A stretch of DNA of 64,000 nucleotides from the NCBI GenBank assembly GCA_027924645.1, contig BSBN01000242.1, positions 3,782,001 through 3,846,000 of the forward strand, in the 5' to 3' direction. Shown piece by piece: positions 1-11,598 of the stretch (the first letter of the stretch is position 1; every line of letters starts with the position of its first letter). The translations under genes and the position numbers were made by a program. Source of the DNA: Cunninghamia lanceolata. Lineage: Eukaryota; Streptophyta; Pinopsida; Cupressales; Cupressaceae. Under the pieces are notes generated by a model, which was given only the letters and a program-made list of their open reading frames with translations, was not told the origin of the DNA and ran no database searches.

Positions 1-177
1 TTTGATCATTAGTTGCTTATTGAATGCGATCAAAAAATCTATAACCGGTTTTCCAACTTTAGTTGCATGAAACAAATGGTTTTGTTGCATGATAGCAGTG
101 TAAACTGCTAGTTCATTAGGTGAAAGGGGTTGATATAAAATTGTCATGGCATTTGAGGAATACATAGAGTCGGACAT
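1..177 (-). CDS. Hypothetical protein, N-terminal part, runs off left edge
   Basis: An open frame on the minus strand starts with ATG at 177 and runs 59 codons without a stop to the window edge. The predicted start is MSDSMYSSNAM, followed by a segment rich in ordinary residues (PLSPNELAVYTA and VGKPVIDFLIAF). The composition looks like a folded protein and not like chance AT-rich translation. I do not recognise the family; a transposable-element protein is likely given the surroundings. Its true length lies outside the window, and no promoter or splice signal was identified. Confidence 0.3.
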   Translation of the reverse strand, partial: MSDSMYSSNAMTILYQPLSPNELAVYTAIMQQNHLFHATKVGKPVIDFLIAFNKQLMIK

Positions 178-2194
178 CAATCAATTTAAATTTTAAATGG
201 CTTAATACTATATAATAATGTAAATATCATAGTTCAAAAATTCAGACTTGACAAAAACTTGGCAGATCCAAAATTTAACTTGAAATTAGGACTCGACAAT
301 TTTCTTAAACATTAAAAAACACGTAAATTTGCAAAATAATATTCAAAAACATGCATAAAATTGAATTCTGAAAACTCAAAATAGTTTTCCTTCATCTATA
401 GATTAGAAAACAAGTTCAATACACATCATAGTGTCATATATCATATGATAAAAATTACAAATCCTCATTTACTGTTGCGTCTGCTATCCATTCTGCTGCT
501 GAGTTATCGTTAGCTCGCTATTGGGATAATGAGGAATCCTTTGTAAGGGTTGCTCTACTGGCACTAGATGGTTGTGTTGCATTGGTGGTCTGGCCAATTG
601 ATAAGTAGGTTTTTGTGGGTATAAATGATTGCTTTGGAATGATCTATATCCTTGATTAAGCTGCTGGTCGTGTGTTTGACTTGTAGGATGTTGTCCGTTA
701 ACATAAGGGGCCTTTGTACATGATGTTGATTTCTTCTTAGGGTAGTGACCTCATTGGACATGGTTCAAAGAAGATTCCTCATCTCATCCAGCTAAGAGGG
801 AGCTAATGGCTTACCAAAGTGATGCTTTGGTTGTGGCCTTGTTAGTTAGTATTGGGTTCAAGAGTGATTGAGGAACAAATCACTCATTTGCATTTGTTGG
901 TATGGTGGTTGGATACCTGGGAATAGAGGCATTAGAAGACAGAGAGCCAATCTACCAATTTGGATTAGGTCATTCTTTGTTGCCAGAGCAATATCATAAT
1001 CACTGGGAGGCTATTTCCTCCTCTATGTTTCATAACCATAGCTACTTTAGAATCAATACCAAAATTGATAGTTGAGAGTTCATCAGGGATTCAACTATAG
1101 GACTATAAAACTAGTTTTGTGGGGCAAACTGAAATGCAGGCTTTATGCAATTTGAATTTAGGTCCCACCATGGTCACAAGAAACTATTGGAGTGACTTTT
1201 CTGCACCAGCCTAGTTCTAGGAGTTGATGTGCCGCATGTGACTAGTCCAACAATGGAAAGCTTTATTGGCAACAATGCCTATGGCAATGAGGGTGATTCC
1301 AACAAAGCAATCTTTGGGATTAGAGGGCTGGTTCCCTTCCTATCAAATGGAGTAAACCTAAAGCTATCCACATTGTGTATGCCAGTAGGGGGATGAAAAG
1401 AGTTAGAGATTGCAGAAAGCAAATAATTAAAACAAAAGGATCACATCAGATAGATTAACTTTCTTCACAATCAGAGCAAAGCTAAGTAGCTCATGATGTA
1501 ATAATCAACAGGAAAGATACATGTATAACAACTACATGGTGAACAAAGACTAGACTGGGGATACATTGATGGCTTGCTTATTATTAACTTCATTGATCAT
1601 GTACAGTTGTAGAGACCATATTTTTGGAAACATACACAGAGGCTCTCCTGTTAGAAATGAAAAGAGATGAGATTCAACTATCATATTAGGTTCTTCAACT
1701 CAGTTATGACCAGTATCCTCCTTGGAGAAACAATCCACACATCAGGCTCTTCAACTTAGTTGTTCAAAATTCCTCTCATTGTAAAGGCATGTAGGCTAGT
1801 ATATATAGCTCTATTCTACCTTGCCCACAAAAGTCCCCCTCCCCCCCAAAATACATTTGAATTTCAAATCTGTAGAAGGAAGACAATTTTAGATAATTCA
1901 ACGTCTTAATTATTTTTCTTGGTGGTTGGGCACAACGGTGCAACCTTTTGTACCTAGTCTATGGAGTTTCCTATCTAGATTCTATGTTTCTTGAGACTCT
2001 GGTAGGTGAAACTTTCTGTCTAGGTATTGTTCAAGTGATAGCTATCAATTTTGGTCCATACTATTCCAAGAATTTGAAATTTAGATGTGTTGAATCCCGC
2101 TTGTGCTAGCTTAGTGCTGTAGATTCTCTTAGGATGACATGGGGAGGCTACAGGTACTAAAATTGTAGAGCCGAGATATAAGAAGTTGCTTTGT
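178..2194. other. No supported gene; old AT-rich repeat debris
   Basis: Only short open frames occur here, the longest around 65 codons, none with a recognisable motif. The DNA is AT-rich with no tandem structure visible by eye. It continues after the solo LTR at 3415, so it is the older host sequence into which that LTR was inserted. Confidence 0.5.
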
Positions 2195-2199
2195 GTTGC

Positions 2200-3414
2200 T
2201 GTAATGTCACCTTTTTTCTGAGTGATCACCTAACGGAGTCAGTTAGCCTATTCTATTCCTGTAGGCTAAGCCAGAAGGCTAGGGAATAACCTAGTTGGTT
2301 AAAAACTATATTTAACTAGTTTTAGTGAGCCAATTTCAGATGAGAAATGACTTCTCATATTTTTGTAAGCCTCTTGGTGAATTAAAAATAAATAAAGAAA
2401 ATTACCCAAGAGGTGGGTGACCTAGGAGAGAGAAAAAAGAAAAGAAAATAAAGAAGAAGAGATTGGCCATGTGAGAAGAAGAAAAAGAAATAAAAAAATA
2501 ATAAATAATTGCCCAAGGGAGGTCAGCCAAGAGGGAAGAGAAAAGAACACAAAAATTAAAAAGAAATTGCTAGAGGGAGGTCAACCTTGATGAGGTCTAT
2601 TTGGATGCCTATAAAAGAAGGCAATTTGGAGGTCATTTCATCATTCAATCAATTCATTTTCATTTTGGAGATTTATCTCTTTCTCTGCACTTTTAGTTCA
2701 GCATATTCCAAGGATGAAAACTCTTAGGAATATTTGGTGGGTTGGACGAAAACCTAACTCATCTTGGAGGTGAATTCATACAGAGTTCAGACTTGCACTT
2801 CATTGGAGATTTTGAGGAGTTCTTGAGCTTTCGTGCCATATTCTTTGGAGCAGATTTGAGCACCTCTTTTGAAGGTAATTGGACGAAGATTGACTAGGGT
2901 TTCTGCCCTAGGTCGAGCGCCACTTCCCAAGGAGGGCGACTCCATCATTTTGGAGCACCAAGCCCTAAGCGCACACCATGGAGGATTCACCCATCTAGGG
3001 CTTGATGTTTGAAGACACTTTTCCATGTGGTATGTATAAACGTAATTTAGGTCAGAATTGTATGAGCAAAAATCTAGGCAATGTTTGGCATGTTTGAGCC
3101 CATGAATTTGATCTAATTCCAAATCAGCATATTCAGATTTGGAGTAGTAGACTTGTTTATTCAGAAATCAGATTTGTTTGTCATATGTTTGGCATTTGGA
3201 TGGTTGTTATACATGGTTGGAATCATGGTTGATGTTATCTACATGTTTGGCATATTTATGTGAATGTTTGGCACATGTTTATTCACTACCCATAAGTGTT
3301 CATACTTTAGAAATAAAAATCAAAATTCAGTCCTAGGGTTTCAGCAGAAAACTAAATCAGAAAGTTAGGGCAGAAATTCAGAATTCTAGGGTAGATCCAG
3401 TTTGGGATATTACA
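2200..3414 (+). mobile_element. Solo LTR of an LTR retrotransposon with perfect 5-bp target duplication
   Basis: The segment begins TGTAATGTCAC and ends GGGATATTACA, giving the TGTAAT/ATTACA inverted ends usual for plant Ty3/gypsy LTRs. It is flanked on both sides by the same five bases, gttgc (2195-2199 and 3415-3419), a perfect target-site duplication. No internal coding region, primer-binding site or second LTR lies between the ends, so this is a solo LTR of 1,215 bp left by recombination between two LTRs. A purine-rich stretch (about 2380-2580) and a TATA box at 2610 fit a plus-strand orientation. Confidence 0.9.
2610..2617 (+). promoter_or_regulatory. TATA box of the solo LTR
   Basis: TATAAAAG follows a long purine-rich tract and lies about 410 bp into the LTR, with a pyrimidine-rich stretch roughly 60-80 bp downstream. 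This is the position and context of a U3/R boundary promoter. Activity cannot be judged from sequence. Confidence 0.5.
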
Positions 3415-4290
3415 GTTGCCATGGTTGCATGTTGTGTGGGCTGTCAAATGAGGTTGTTGGTGGTAGATTAGATGGTACATTCTATTTTTTGAGATACTTC
3501 GCTCCTTGCCTTTTCGTAAAACCTTGTGAGCACACCACGCATCTCGAACAAGGTAGTGCCTTTGCTTTATACTTAGAGATAGAGGTGGTGCCCACAAATA
3601 CTTTATAAGGCACCTTCCTTTCTTTTACTTCTTTGTCATGCCCATGTGTCATTATGTTGAGGCTTCTTGGGAAAACTGGTGTTGGCAACCTTTGAAAAGT
3701 CCTACAAACCATTAGATCAAAATTGCTTTGGACGATTGGACGACATTCATTCGATGAGACTATGAACTTCTTCAAACTTTAACAAGGGACCAAAACTGCA
3801 AATTTGAATTGGAGCAGGGAGGTCCACGGATGCCACAGGGTATTCTTATTGATCAAAGAACGAGGTGGGATAGATTTGCTGCCTGTAGTTAAGAATTCAC
3901 TACAAGACCCATAGATGTGCGAAAGGCAAGCTTTCCAAAGAAGTTCCACAGTTGCATAAAAATATATAGAGTATTCAACCTACATGGGTCAATGTGCTAC
4001 TTGGGGTTTTATAAAGAAGCCATAAAACAAATGAGACAAGGTAATGAGACTATGGTTTGATACCTAAAGATTTTTTATGTCGACCTCATTGGTGTCTAGT
4101 GGTTCCCAAAATAACTACAACCCGAAACCCTAAAACATTTCACAATCACCTAGGCCAGGGGTGTCATCAAGGTGATTGGAAAGAGGTTTGTCAACAAGTT
4201 TAGGGTGGATTTGGCCAACATTACAGGAGTGGGTAGGCTCCTCTACACTTCGAGCTCAACTAGGCACTATAGGGATATTCCAAGGGGTAT
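3415..4290 (+). pseudogene. Degraded coding remnant, family not recognised
   Basis: Reading the plus strand in shifting frames gives protein-like stretches separated by stops, for example one around 3780-3890 containing CKFELEQGG and another around 3910-4060 containing FNLHGSMCYLGFYKEAI. They look like remains of a long transposable-element ORF broken by stops and indels. No catalytic motif survives, so I name no function. The solo LTR interrupts this same sequence, so the remnant predates it. Confidence 0.25.
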
Positions 4291-5229
4291 AACTTAATAG
4301 GTATTGAGTTCAAACAAGATGGACAACTAAAAACCAATGAACAACCAAACTCATCTTGTTATCTTGATCCCAAAACTATCATTGAACCAAGAACAACTGG
4401 CTGTCACAAAACCCCTATATAGCTTATGTAACTGTGCATGCATGACTCACATGAAATAGATTCATTTATATTCACTTGAAATAATTCTCTGTTTATACTA
4501 ACAATCAAGGATGCACATAATTAATGGTTCTTCCTCTGAGCCACTGGTTAATGTTCTTGTTTGTTTAAAATGATGTGAGCCTGATAGGAGTGGCTCCAGA
4601 CCGGTGCCTACTCTATGGGCAACAGAGTTATAGTTCATTAAGAAAACAACAAAATGAAACCAAAAGAACAATGAGCTATGTATTTGCATACACCACAGAA
4701 TATGAAATCTTGAAACATAACATACTTAGTAATCTAGAAAATAACTGCATATGCCCATATATAACATGAGAGATTATTACAAAGCTTGCAATATTTTTAG
4801 AATGTTGTCACATTCATCTAACCTAGTATTACATTCATGCCATCAAACATGGCAAAGGAAAATACCCAACAATGACTGAGAAATCTTCCTAGACACATAC
4901 CTAATGACCTAGAGACATTCTACAACACAAACCATATGCAATATCAACTCTTTTGACTTCACAGGTCTACACTCCTTAATGAGTTGAACTGGTGTTTCAA
5001 TGGCTATCCTGCAACTTTTTGCACCCATAGCTGTCTTGTAGAGACCACACACAAAAAACCCACCTCTCTTTCAAATAAGTTTCAATCTTGCCTTTATATC
5101 CTTAACATCTTGATGCACACCATTTTTGCTCTCCTAGACCATCTTGCTGATTGTAGAAAAAGTAAACCTGAAACTTGTATAATTGGCAGAAATGTAGACT
5201 GTACGATTGACAAAAATTCTATACTTGTA
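4291..5229. other. No gene seen
   Basis: AT-rich sequence with only short frames (up to 82 codons) lacking motifs. No repeat structure, splice-bounded exon or element end could be identified. Confidence 0.45.
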
Positions 5230-5269
5230 TGACAGAAGATTGTAATTGGTGTATGGCAGCAAAGTGTGT

Positions 5270-5620
5270 ATTGGGGTAAGTCGTCAGCAAGAAGTCATAC
5301 TATTGATAGGAATTGCAGGTCGACTGGGTAATCATACGGTTGGCAATTAGCAGTTAAAAGTTTTGCAAGATGATGTCATACGCCTTGAATCGCATAGCAA
5401 GGGTTGCAGATTAAGAGTTGAAGTCGTATAGTTGGAAATAGAGATTGGGGGTCAATCGTACGGTGGAAGTGTTTGAATCGCACGTTGAGGGGGGTCATAC
5501 GGGAGAGGTGGGTTAATTGAGTATGGTTGACTGGAGCTTTTTAATTGCCCAAGTGAGGATGGGCGGTCATATGGCCAGACTAGGTCATACAGTGATCACC
5601 AATATCTGATGCTCTTGTCT
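5270..5620. repeat. Degenerate short repeat built on GTCATACG
   Basis: Variants of GTCATACG (gtcatac, atcatacgg, gtcatacg, atcgtacgg, ggtcatacgg, ggtcatatgg, ggtcatacag) recur about ten times at irregular spacings of roughly 25-50 bp. The spacing is too irregular for a young tandem array. It directly adjoins another degenerate array at 5670. Such arrays between pol and the 3' LTR are known in Tat/Ogre-type Ty3/gypsy elements, so both may belong to element A; that assignment is inference. Confidence 0.45.
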
Positions 5621-5669
5621 AAGTCTTCCTTCATGCCAAGTGATTGCACCCAAAACAATGGGCTTGCCT

Positions 5670-6500
5670 TAAATAATGAATTTGCTAGGAGTAATGGCTT
5701 CACCAGATAAGCAGGTGAATTCCTTAGTCACACCCAAAGTGAGTTCGTCATGCCAAAGAAACTCACCAAGCCTAATGATTGTGCCAAAATTGGTCATAGA
5801 CTTGTCCGATAGACAGCAACAGGATTTGCCAATCACACCCTTGACATGCCAAAGGAACTTGCCAAGTGATATATGCACCCAGGGAGGATACTCGACAAGG
5901 GAGTTATGCACCAAGGGATATTGATCCACAGATGATATACATGCCCAAGGATACTGGACAAATGATATACACGCCAAAAGATACTTGACAATGGATGCAC
6001 ACACCAAAGGGTACTCGATAATTGAGGTATCCATCAAAGAAGACTTGACAAGGAAATGGAACTCGATAGGCGGCCAATCTCGGCAAGAAGACTTGACAAG
6101 AATAAAAGGCTAGACAGATATAATGGTAAGAGACTCGACACAGAATTGGATCTTGTCAGGCAGCTTGGACTCGATGGATTGTGTGTATACGAAGCAAGAC
6201 ATGCCAAAATATATGCTTGACAGGAAGGGATGTATACCTAACAGGAGAGAGAACACACTAGGATGGATACTCGACAAGATGGGATATACGCCAAGATGAC
6301 TTGATGAGATGGGATAAGGATGTATACTCGCCAAGCAATAGGACTCGACAAGAAGTGATGACATGCCAAATGAATTTAAGTCAACAGGAGGGCAACACTT
6401 TAAGTCTCTTGTCAATGTTATAAATTCGTCAGGTAGCCTCAAGTCATCCAATATTCGTAAGTCGTTAGCCATTGGGTTGTTAGGAGTGTGCAAGGTGTCA
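5670..6500. repeat. Degenerate minisatellite, unit about 36 bp
   Basis: The motif pair 'tactcgacaag' and 'atatacgccaa' alternates along about 800 bp, with units near 36 bp but many indels. On the minus strand the repetition appears as recurrent hydrophobic 12-residue blocks (YPLVCASIVKYLLACISFVQ), an artefact of the repeat. It lies immediately 3', in minus-strand terms, of element A's gag-pro remnant, so it is probably part of that retrotransposon. Confidence 0.55.
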
Positions 6501-6807
6501 AGAAAATAAGAGGCGTTAGTAGAAGTAGTCAAGTCATTAGGAAAGAAGGCATCTGGAGACCACTCATCAGGGAACCACTCGCTAGCAATGGACCACTCAT
6601 CTTTGTATTTGTCAAAGATCTCTTGAGAATCTCCATATAGATGACAATTGACTTCTTCCCCACATTAATTGCAACCAACATTAGGTCAATGACTTGCTTT
6701 CCACCTGGTGGTGGTTCCACTATGACATCATCATTTGTATCTTTGTCGTTCATTTGCTCCTGTTCTACCACATTAGATATTGCTTGGTCCAACACATTAG
6801 ATATCGC
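6110..6807 (-). pseudogene. Element A: gag-pro continuation, downstream half
   Basis: Minus-strand frame that continues element A's gag from 31239 once element B (6808-31238) and one copy of its atcgc duplication are removed: codons read in phase straight across the junction (GCG, then ATA, TCT, AAT). The segment holds an acidic linker (NDKDTNDDV) and a stretch resembling the region between zinc knuckle and protease of plant Ty3/gypsy polyproteins (GGKQVIDLMLVAINVGKKS). A frameshift occurs near 6600, after which the frame continues to about 6110. No intact DTGA or DSGA protease motif was found, so the domain is either lost or too decayed to see. Confidence 0.5.
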
Positions 6808-7900
6808 TGTTGAAATTAAGGAACACTGAGAGGGGGGTGAATCAGTGTTCTGCAATAACTTATTATTCTGTTCCTTTATTAATTTACCACATACATTCAA
6901 GAGAAAGAAACATGAACTTAAGAACAACAACAACAAGATCATCACACATGAACACTAGGATTTTTACATGGAAACCTGGTTAAGGGAAAAACCACGGTGG
7001 GCGTTAACCCACAAGATTTATACTCTATTAAAAGTATTACAAATGGGAAGGGACATGCCTTCAGGCACACTGCTCAAAGGAGGCTCACTGCCTACAAGAT
7101 CAATTACAAGAGTTCACTGAAACATTTGAACTAAAGAATAGCATCTAACAATGCAAGATTATAGTTTCGGTTAAGCTCAATATACTAACTTCACACACTT
7201 CATCTCTCACTACCATGTTTCACTATTTTGCCATGATCCGAGGCTCAGATCTCTTGCTTCGCACTTGATACTACCACACTTCGCACCTCTCACCTCATGT
7301 CTGCACAACCATGCCTCAAAATGCTCGCACCCATCAATATATATATCCGCAACATGAAATTACATCAACTACAGTCGGCCTCAAGAAAACTTAAAAACTT
7401 TTTCAAGATCATTGTCATGTCGGCTGAATCCATGCACAAATATCAATGCGGACCAAAACCTATGTATTAAAGTCAACACACATGTCAGCCAATACCACTA
7501 GATCTCATGAATTACTCAACCAACCACTTCTCCTAATCCGTACAAGAATCAAACACAAGTCTGCCTGTTCTTCACCGAACTGAACTGTCTAACCAAAACC
7601 TGATACACAGATGCTTGTAACTTTCAATCCCTTCATCACCGGAGGCTAAAACTTTGGATTTAGGTAGCATTGACATCCCTTAACATTCCCTTAGATCCAC
7701 AGCACAATATGATTACTTGTGGAGAGATGCAGACCAAAATGTTGAACCCTGTCATATGCTCTGTTCCTGTCTATCCAGACTTAGACAAATCTGCAATCTG
7801 ACTTCTGGTATGATCAAATGATACAATGCGGATGTGTAAGATAGATTTAGCTGCCATCAATGACAACACTTGACATGCCTAGTAGTTTCTCTTGCCAACA
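6808..7900 (-). repeat. Element B 3' LTR (left copy)
   Basis: 1,093 bp, TGTTG...CAACA, matching 30131-31238 along its whole length with scattered substitutions and one indel of about 15 bp. On the minus strand it contains the promoter-like stretch with alternating TA near 7340-7353. The differences between the copies show the insertion is not recent. Confidence 0.95.
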
Positions 7901-7912
7901 ATCTCCCCCTTT
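7901..7912 (-). other. Element B polypurine tract
   Basis: Minus-strand AAAGGGGGAGAT immediately precedes the 3' LTR. This is the canonical plus-strand primer of plant Ty1/copia-type elements and fixes the element's orientation. Confidence 0.8.
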
Positions 7913-7915
7913 GGC

Positions 7916-7981
7916 ATTGATGGCAACACTTAGTGAAAAATGACTAAGATTGATGGCAACACTTAGTGAAAAATGACTAAG
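7916..7981. repeat. Perfect 33-bp tandem duplication beside the polypurine tract
   Basis: Two identical copies, 7916-7948 and 7949-7981, each beginning attgatggca and ending atgactaag. They start three bases inside the polypurine tract. The perfect identity marks a recent slippage or repair event compared with the LTR divergence. Confidence 0.95.
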
Positions 7982-8335
7982 TGTTAGAACAGCTCCCCCT
8001 TACTATGTACACATGTGATTTCCAATGCTCCCCCTTAAATGAATCCCTCATTTTTCACTGCTTTCCACTCCCCCCTTTGACATCAATGGCAAAGGTTGAG
8101 ATCCGCATACCAAAATTCATGCAAAAACTCTATGTACATGGGTGGATATATACAAACAATCCTTATGTCTTGTCTACATGAACTTAAACACATCACCAAA
8201 AATATTTTTCAATAGTGCCAATTCACTATCCCAACTTTTCTTCATACTATCCAAAACTGAAATATGACCACTGAATAAAAATGCCTATGACTCTGTCTTC
8301 TGTAGATCAGTGGGATCACTTGTCAAAGTAGTAGC
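7982..8335. other. Element B noncoding 3' region
   Basis: Between the long ORF's stop (8336) and the polypurine tract. It contains several 'ctccccct' patches that are purine-rich on the minus strand and may be additional or former polypurine tracts. No gene is seen. Confidence 0.5.
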
Positions 8336-10801
8336 TTAAGCTTCTATCAATGCATTGAACATTGTTTCTAACTTAGGGGAAATTAGTCCCCAAAGTTCAC
8401 ACATTCTTGCCACAATGTTTTCTTTTTCTTTCACCAATTTCTTTATTTCATCAATTAGGCTAATTATTTGACATTCTTGATTCACCACAGATACTGTCAA
8501 AGGATCAAAGGATTGAGATACATTTGACGATTTTTGCTCAGACTCCTTTATTTTCTTCTCAATATCCTCTACAACTTTTGGCCATGATAAACAAAATTTG
8601 TACACATCTCCTCCTTTAGTGAGGGCATTTTGAATACTCTTTACACTAGTATCCAACATAATTCTATCATTGTCAATTATTCCTTTCAGTGCACTAAATC
8701 TTTTATCATTAAATTCATTCCATACTTTAACTTCTGCTGACTTCTCAAAAGATTCAAAATGAGTACTTCCAAAGTCTATCAAACTCTTCAACTGACCGGA
8801 GGGGGATGCTGATGAATCCTTCTGAAAAGTAGGCATGATTTTCTCCAAAATGTCGGATGCAAGATCAAGCAACTCACTGTCTTCTATATGGAACTTCAAG
8901 ATTTCCTCTCTGGCCTTAGCTTGTGCAAAATAGGCCAACTTCATCTTTTGTACCACTGATAGAGTATCAAAATTGATTGAACCTTGTATTATATCTAGAT
9001 TTTCTACAACTTGTTTGTCTTTCTCCAAAATTTCTTTTACTACTTCTGCAGTGTCTCTTGCCCAATATGATGTTTTAGTTTTATGCACTTTAGGGCTTGC
9101 ATCTTCTCCCTTTCTGAAGTCAACTACATTGTCTTGCTTATCATTTTCATTCTTTTTCTCTGCATTCTGCTCTTTATTCTTCTCAGAATCACCTTCAGTA
9201 GGAGCATTTATTTCCATATTCATCTCTGCATTTTGTTCACCAGATTGGTTCGGAGGAATTTGAGTATCCTCTACACAATCAACATTATCTTCCTTCACCA
9301 TCTCTTCATCTCCTTTATTCAATAATTCCTCTTCTAGAATAGAGAAATCATCTGCCTCAGCTTGCTACTCATTTCCCTCCAACTCTTCATCATTTGAAAT
9401 GGATGTATCATCAGCATCAACAAGTTCTTCAGTGACCACATAAAACTTATTCTTGTCTAGGGCTTTCTTCAGAATTTGTTCTGTTTCTTTGAGCACTTCA
9501 TCAATGTCTCCAAGCATTAGCTTATTCATCCTAATTTTGCTTCTGAATTCATCTTTAACTTCTTTGAAGATTTTATTTGCTTCCTTTCTAGAGATTACCA
9601 GACACAGACTGGACAACACATGTTCTCTTAGCTCCAAGTCCTTTGCTTTAGCAGCTTCTTTTCTCATCTCCAAAATGTCACTTAGACTCTTAGGGATTTC
9701 TGACATGATTTCCACAAGTGCTTTGTTGAATGTATTCAAGTACTTAACAGTAGCATCCTCCAAAATTTTCTTGTTGGCATCATCAAAGTTGTCATAATAT
9801 TCTGTTACGGGCTTCAAGTTCCCATGAACAGTTACTGCATTCACAATATCTTCAACTGACTGGGTGGATTTTTCAGCATGAGTCTCAGTCTTTTGTCTTT
9901 TGCTCACCTTTACACTTCTGGAGGGCTTGTCATTGGAAACCCTTGATGCTTCTACTTTCTTTGACTTTATTTCTTTCACTGCTTCGTTTGATTCTGTCTC
10001 CTCATCATCTTTCAGGATCACATACATTCTGGAGTCTTTTGTCGTCTTTCTCTTTCCTTCTTTACCGGATGATTTATCTTCCAGTTTCTCTGTACTAGCA
10101 GACTTTGAGTGAGCAGAGGTAGCAACAGAACTTCTTGTTCTTCTATGTTGGCTAGGGGAGGCTTCCGAAGCACATGGTTGTTCATTGTCTGGCTTTTCTT
10201 TTTCAACTTGCTCTTCTCTCTTCCTAACTTCCTTCACAGCTTCTTTGGTTATTCCAATACTTTCTGCATACATTTCAACTTGCCTTTGGACCTTTCTTTT
10301 AATTTCAGGTTTTTGGAGCTCAACATACAGTTTCAAACTAAGTTCACCATATGTACCAAATCTCTCAACTGAGGTATCTTTTGGTTTGCTCAGAAGGTGT
10401 TGGGTATACATTTCCAGTATTTGTTCGTCAACTTCATACCCCATGGGCATGATCCATACAGTCCTTGGTTCAACTGCTTCCATCAGGCATTGATCTATTT
10501 CCACCATGAAACAAATTGTATCCTTGTACTTTTCCACCACAGACTTAGGGATTCTTTCCCTTGATTGCATCATATTCTGAAAATTCTTGAAATATCCCCA
10601 AAGAGCAGTCCTTTGGGCATTGGAGTCACCAATATTGTGTAAGTGCTCTCTTATTTGTATAGCAACAGGCTTGTCACTAGTCCAATACAAGCTTTTCATC
10701 TTGGGCAACTCATTCATGAAATAAAAGAACAAGCACAAGACCAACATCCCATACTTGAATGTATTCTTCTTATCCTTCTTGATCTTGTTCAGATTTTCCA
10801 T
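8336..10801 (-). pseudogene. Element B ORF2, C-terminal two thirds: large charged protein of unknown function
   Basis: Frames 10801-9365 (478 codons) and 9322-8336 (328 codons) are in the same register and separated by a single TAG at 9367-9365 where CAG is expected, so they are one protein. The N-terminal part here has a folded look (FKYGMLVLCLFFYFMNELPK, then RTVWIMPMGYEVDEQILEMY). The middle is Lys/Glu/Ser-rich and probably disordered with basic clusters (KSKKVEASR, KVSKRQKTE). The C-terminal part is helical, with coiled-coil-like stretches (EIKKLVKEKENIVARM). There is no zinc knuckle, protease, integrase or RT signature. The protein belongs upstream with 10802-11276 and 28228-28502. It is the element's main product, and the family is unknown to me. 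Confidence 0.7.
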
Positions 10802-11276
10802 TAACTAGTTTTACAGTAGCTCACACAAATCATAGTCAGCATTTTCTCTTAACATCTAATAAGCATCATAAATGGCTATACTGGACACTGAGTTTTCCCT
10901 GCTGGAGTGGTATATCTTATACTTAATCACCATAGATGCAAATTTAACATCCGGATCAGTTATATCATTTATTGCCATTGCCCTCTTATCAAACATTGAT
11001 CCGGTAGCTTCAGTTACAGTCTGATTCTTCACTTATTTTAGTATTGGCAGTCCACTGGATGAGTTCAATCCTGTTATGGCCTTTATGGCATCCTTAGTGA
11101 TCTTAAAGGGTTTCATCAACTGCATAAATTCATCATGCATCCAACTCAGTACATACCGGACCCACTCGTTCTCATCGAAGGTCGAGAACCCAATAACCTG
11201 AATGAAATGTTTGTCTTGCAGTGCACCTTATACTCAGGTTTAAGACCATAAATCTCACCCCTCAGGTGCTTCTTAG
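10802..11276 (-). pseudogene. Element B ORF2, middle part, broken by stops and a frameshift
   Basis: Minus-strand coding directly upstream of 10801 in the same frame, interrupted by TAG and TAA codons (near 10810-10818, 10862 and 11037) that mostly read as CAA or CAG with one C-to-T change. A one-base frameshift lies near 11175-11180. Conserved-looking blocks include WMHDEFMQLMKPFKITKD and DAIKAITGLNSSSGLPI. The 5' end at 11276 joins 28228 after removal of element C and one acaa. The joined frame is uninterrupted at the junction, so C inserted into coding sequence here. Confidence 0.6.
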
Positions 11277-11280
11277 ACAA

Positions 11281-11312
11281 GGGTAAGTGCAAGAAGATGG
11301 GGGGCCAAAAAG
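11281..11312 (+). repeat. Element C left terminal inverted repeat
   Basis: 32 bp beginning GGGTAAGTGC and ending GGCCAAAAAG. It pairs with 28196-28227 with a single mismatch at position 12. A further AGTGGCC block follows on both sides at slightly different spacing. Confidence 0.93.
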
Positions 11313-11353
11313 TGGCCAAAAAAATTTCAAAAAAATTTAAGTCATAATGCAAG

Positions 11354-11410
11354 CGCGTTATGGCTTGGTAATGACAAGCCTCAGGCTCGTCATTACCGAG
11401 CCATAACGCG
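11354..11410. promoter_or_regulatory. 57-bp near-perfect palindrome in the left subterminal region
   Basis: Arms 11354-11381 and 11383-11410 (28 bp each, two mismatches) around a single-base centre. The outer part, CGCGTTATGG, is the half-site of the ATAACGCGAGCGCGTTAT motif, and more motif copies follow at 11403-11453 and in the 5' leader near 11538. Repeated palindromic subterminal motifs are typical transposase-binding sites in plant DNA transposons; that role is inferred here. Confidence 0.8.
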
Positions 11411-11598
11411 AGCGCATTATAACGTGAGCGTGTTATAACGCGCTCGCGTTATAACCTAGTATAAATTTAAAAAAAAGCAATTTCATTTCATTTCATTCTG
11501 ATTTTCTCCTCTGCCCGCGGCTTCCAAACCCTCAAAAACGCGCTCGCGTTCTACAAAACGCCAATCAACACAAAAAAATTTATCGATTCATCGCCAAA

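Noticed and set aside
9453..10493. Plus-strand frames of 60-114 codons over element B ORF2
   Set aside because: Antisense of an 821-codon near-continuous minus-strand frame; Ser/Phe/Leu-rich composition typical of shadows.
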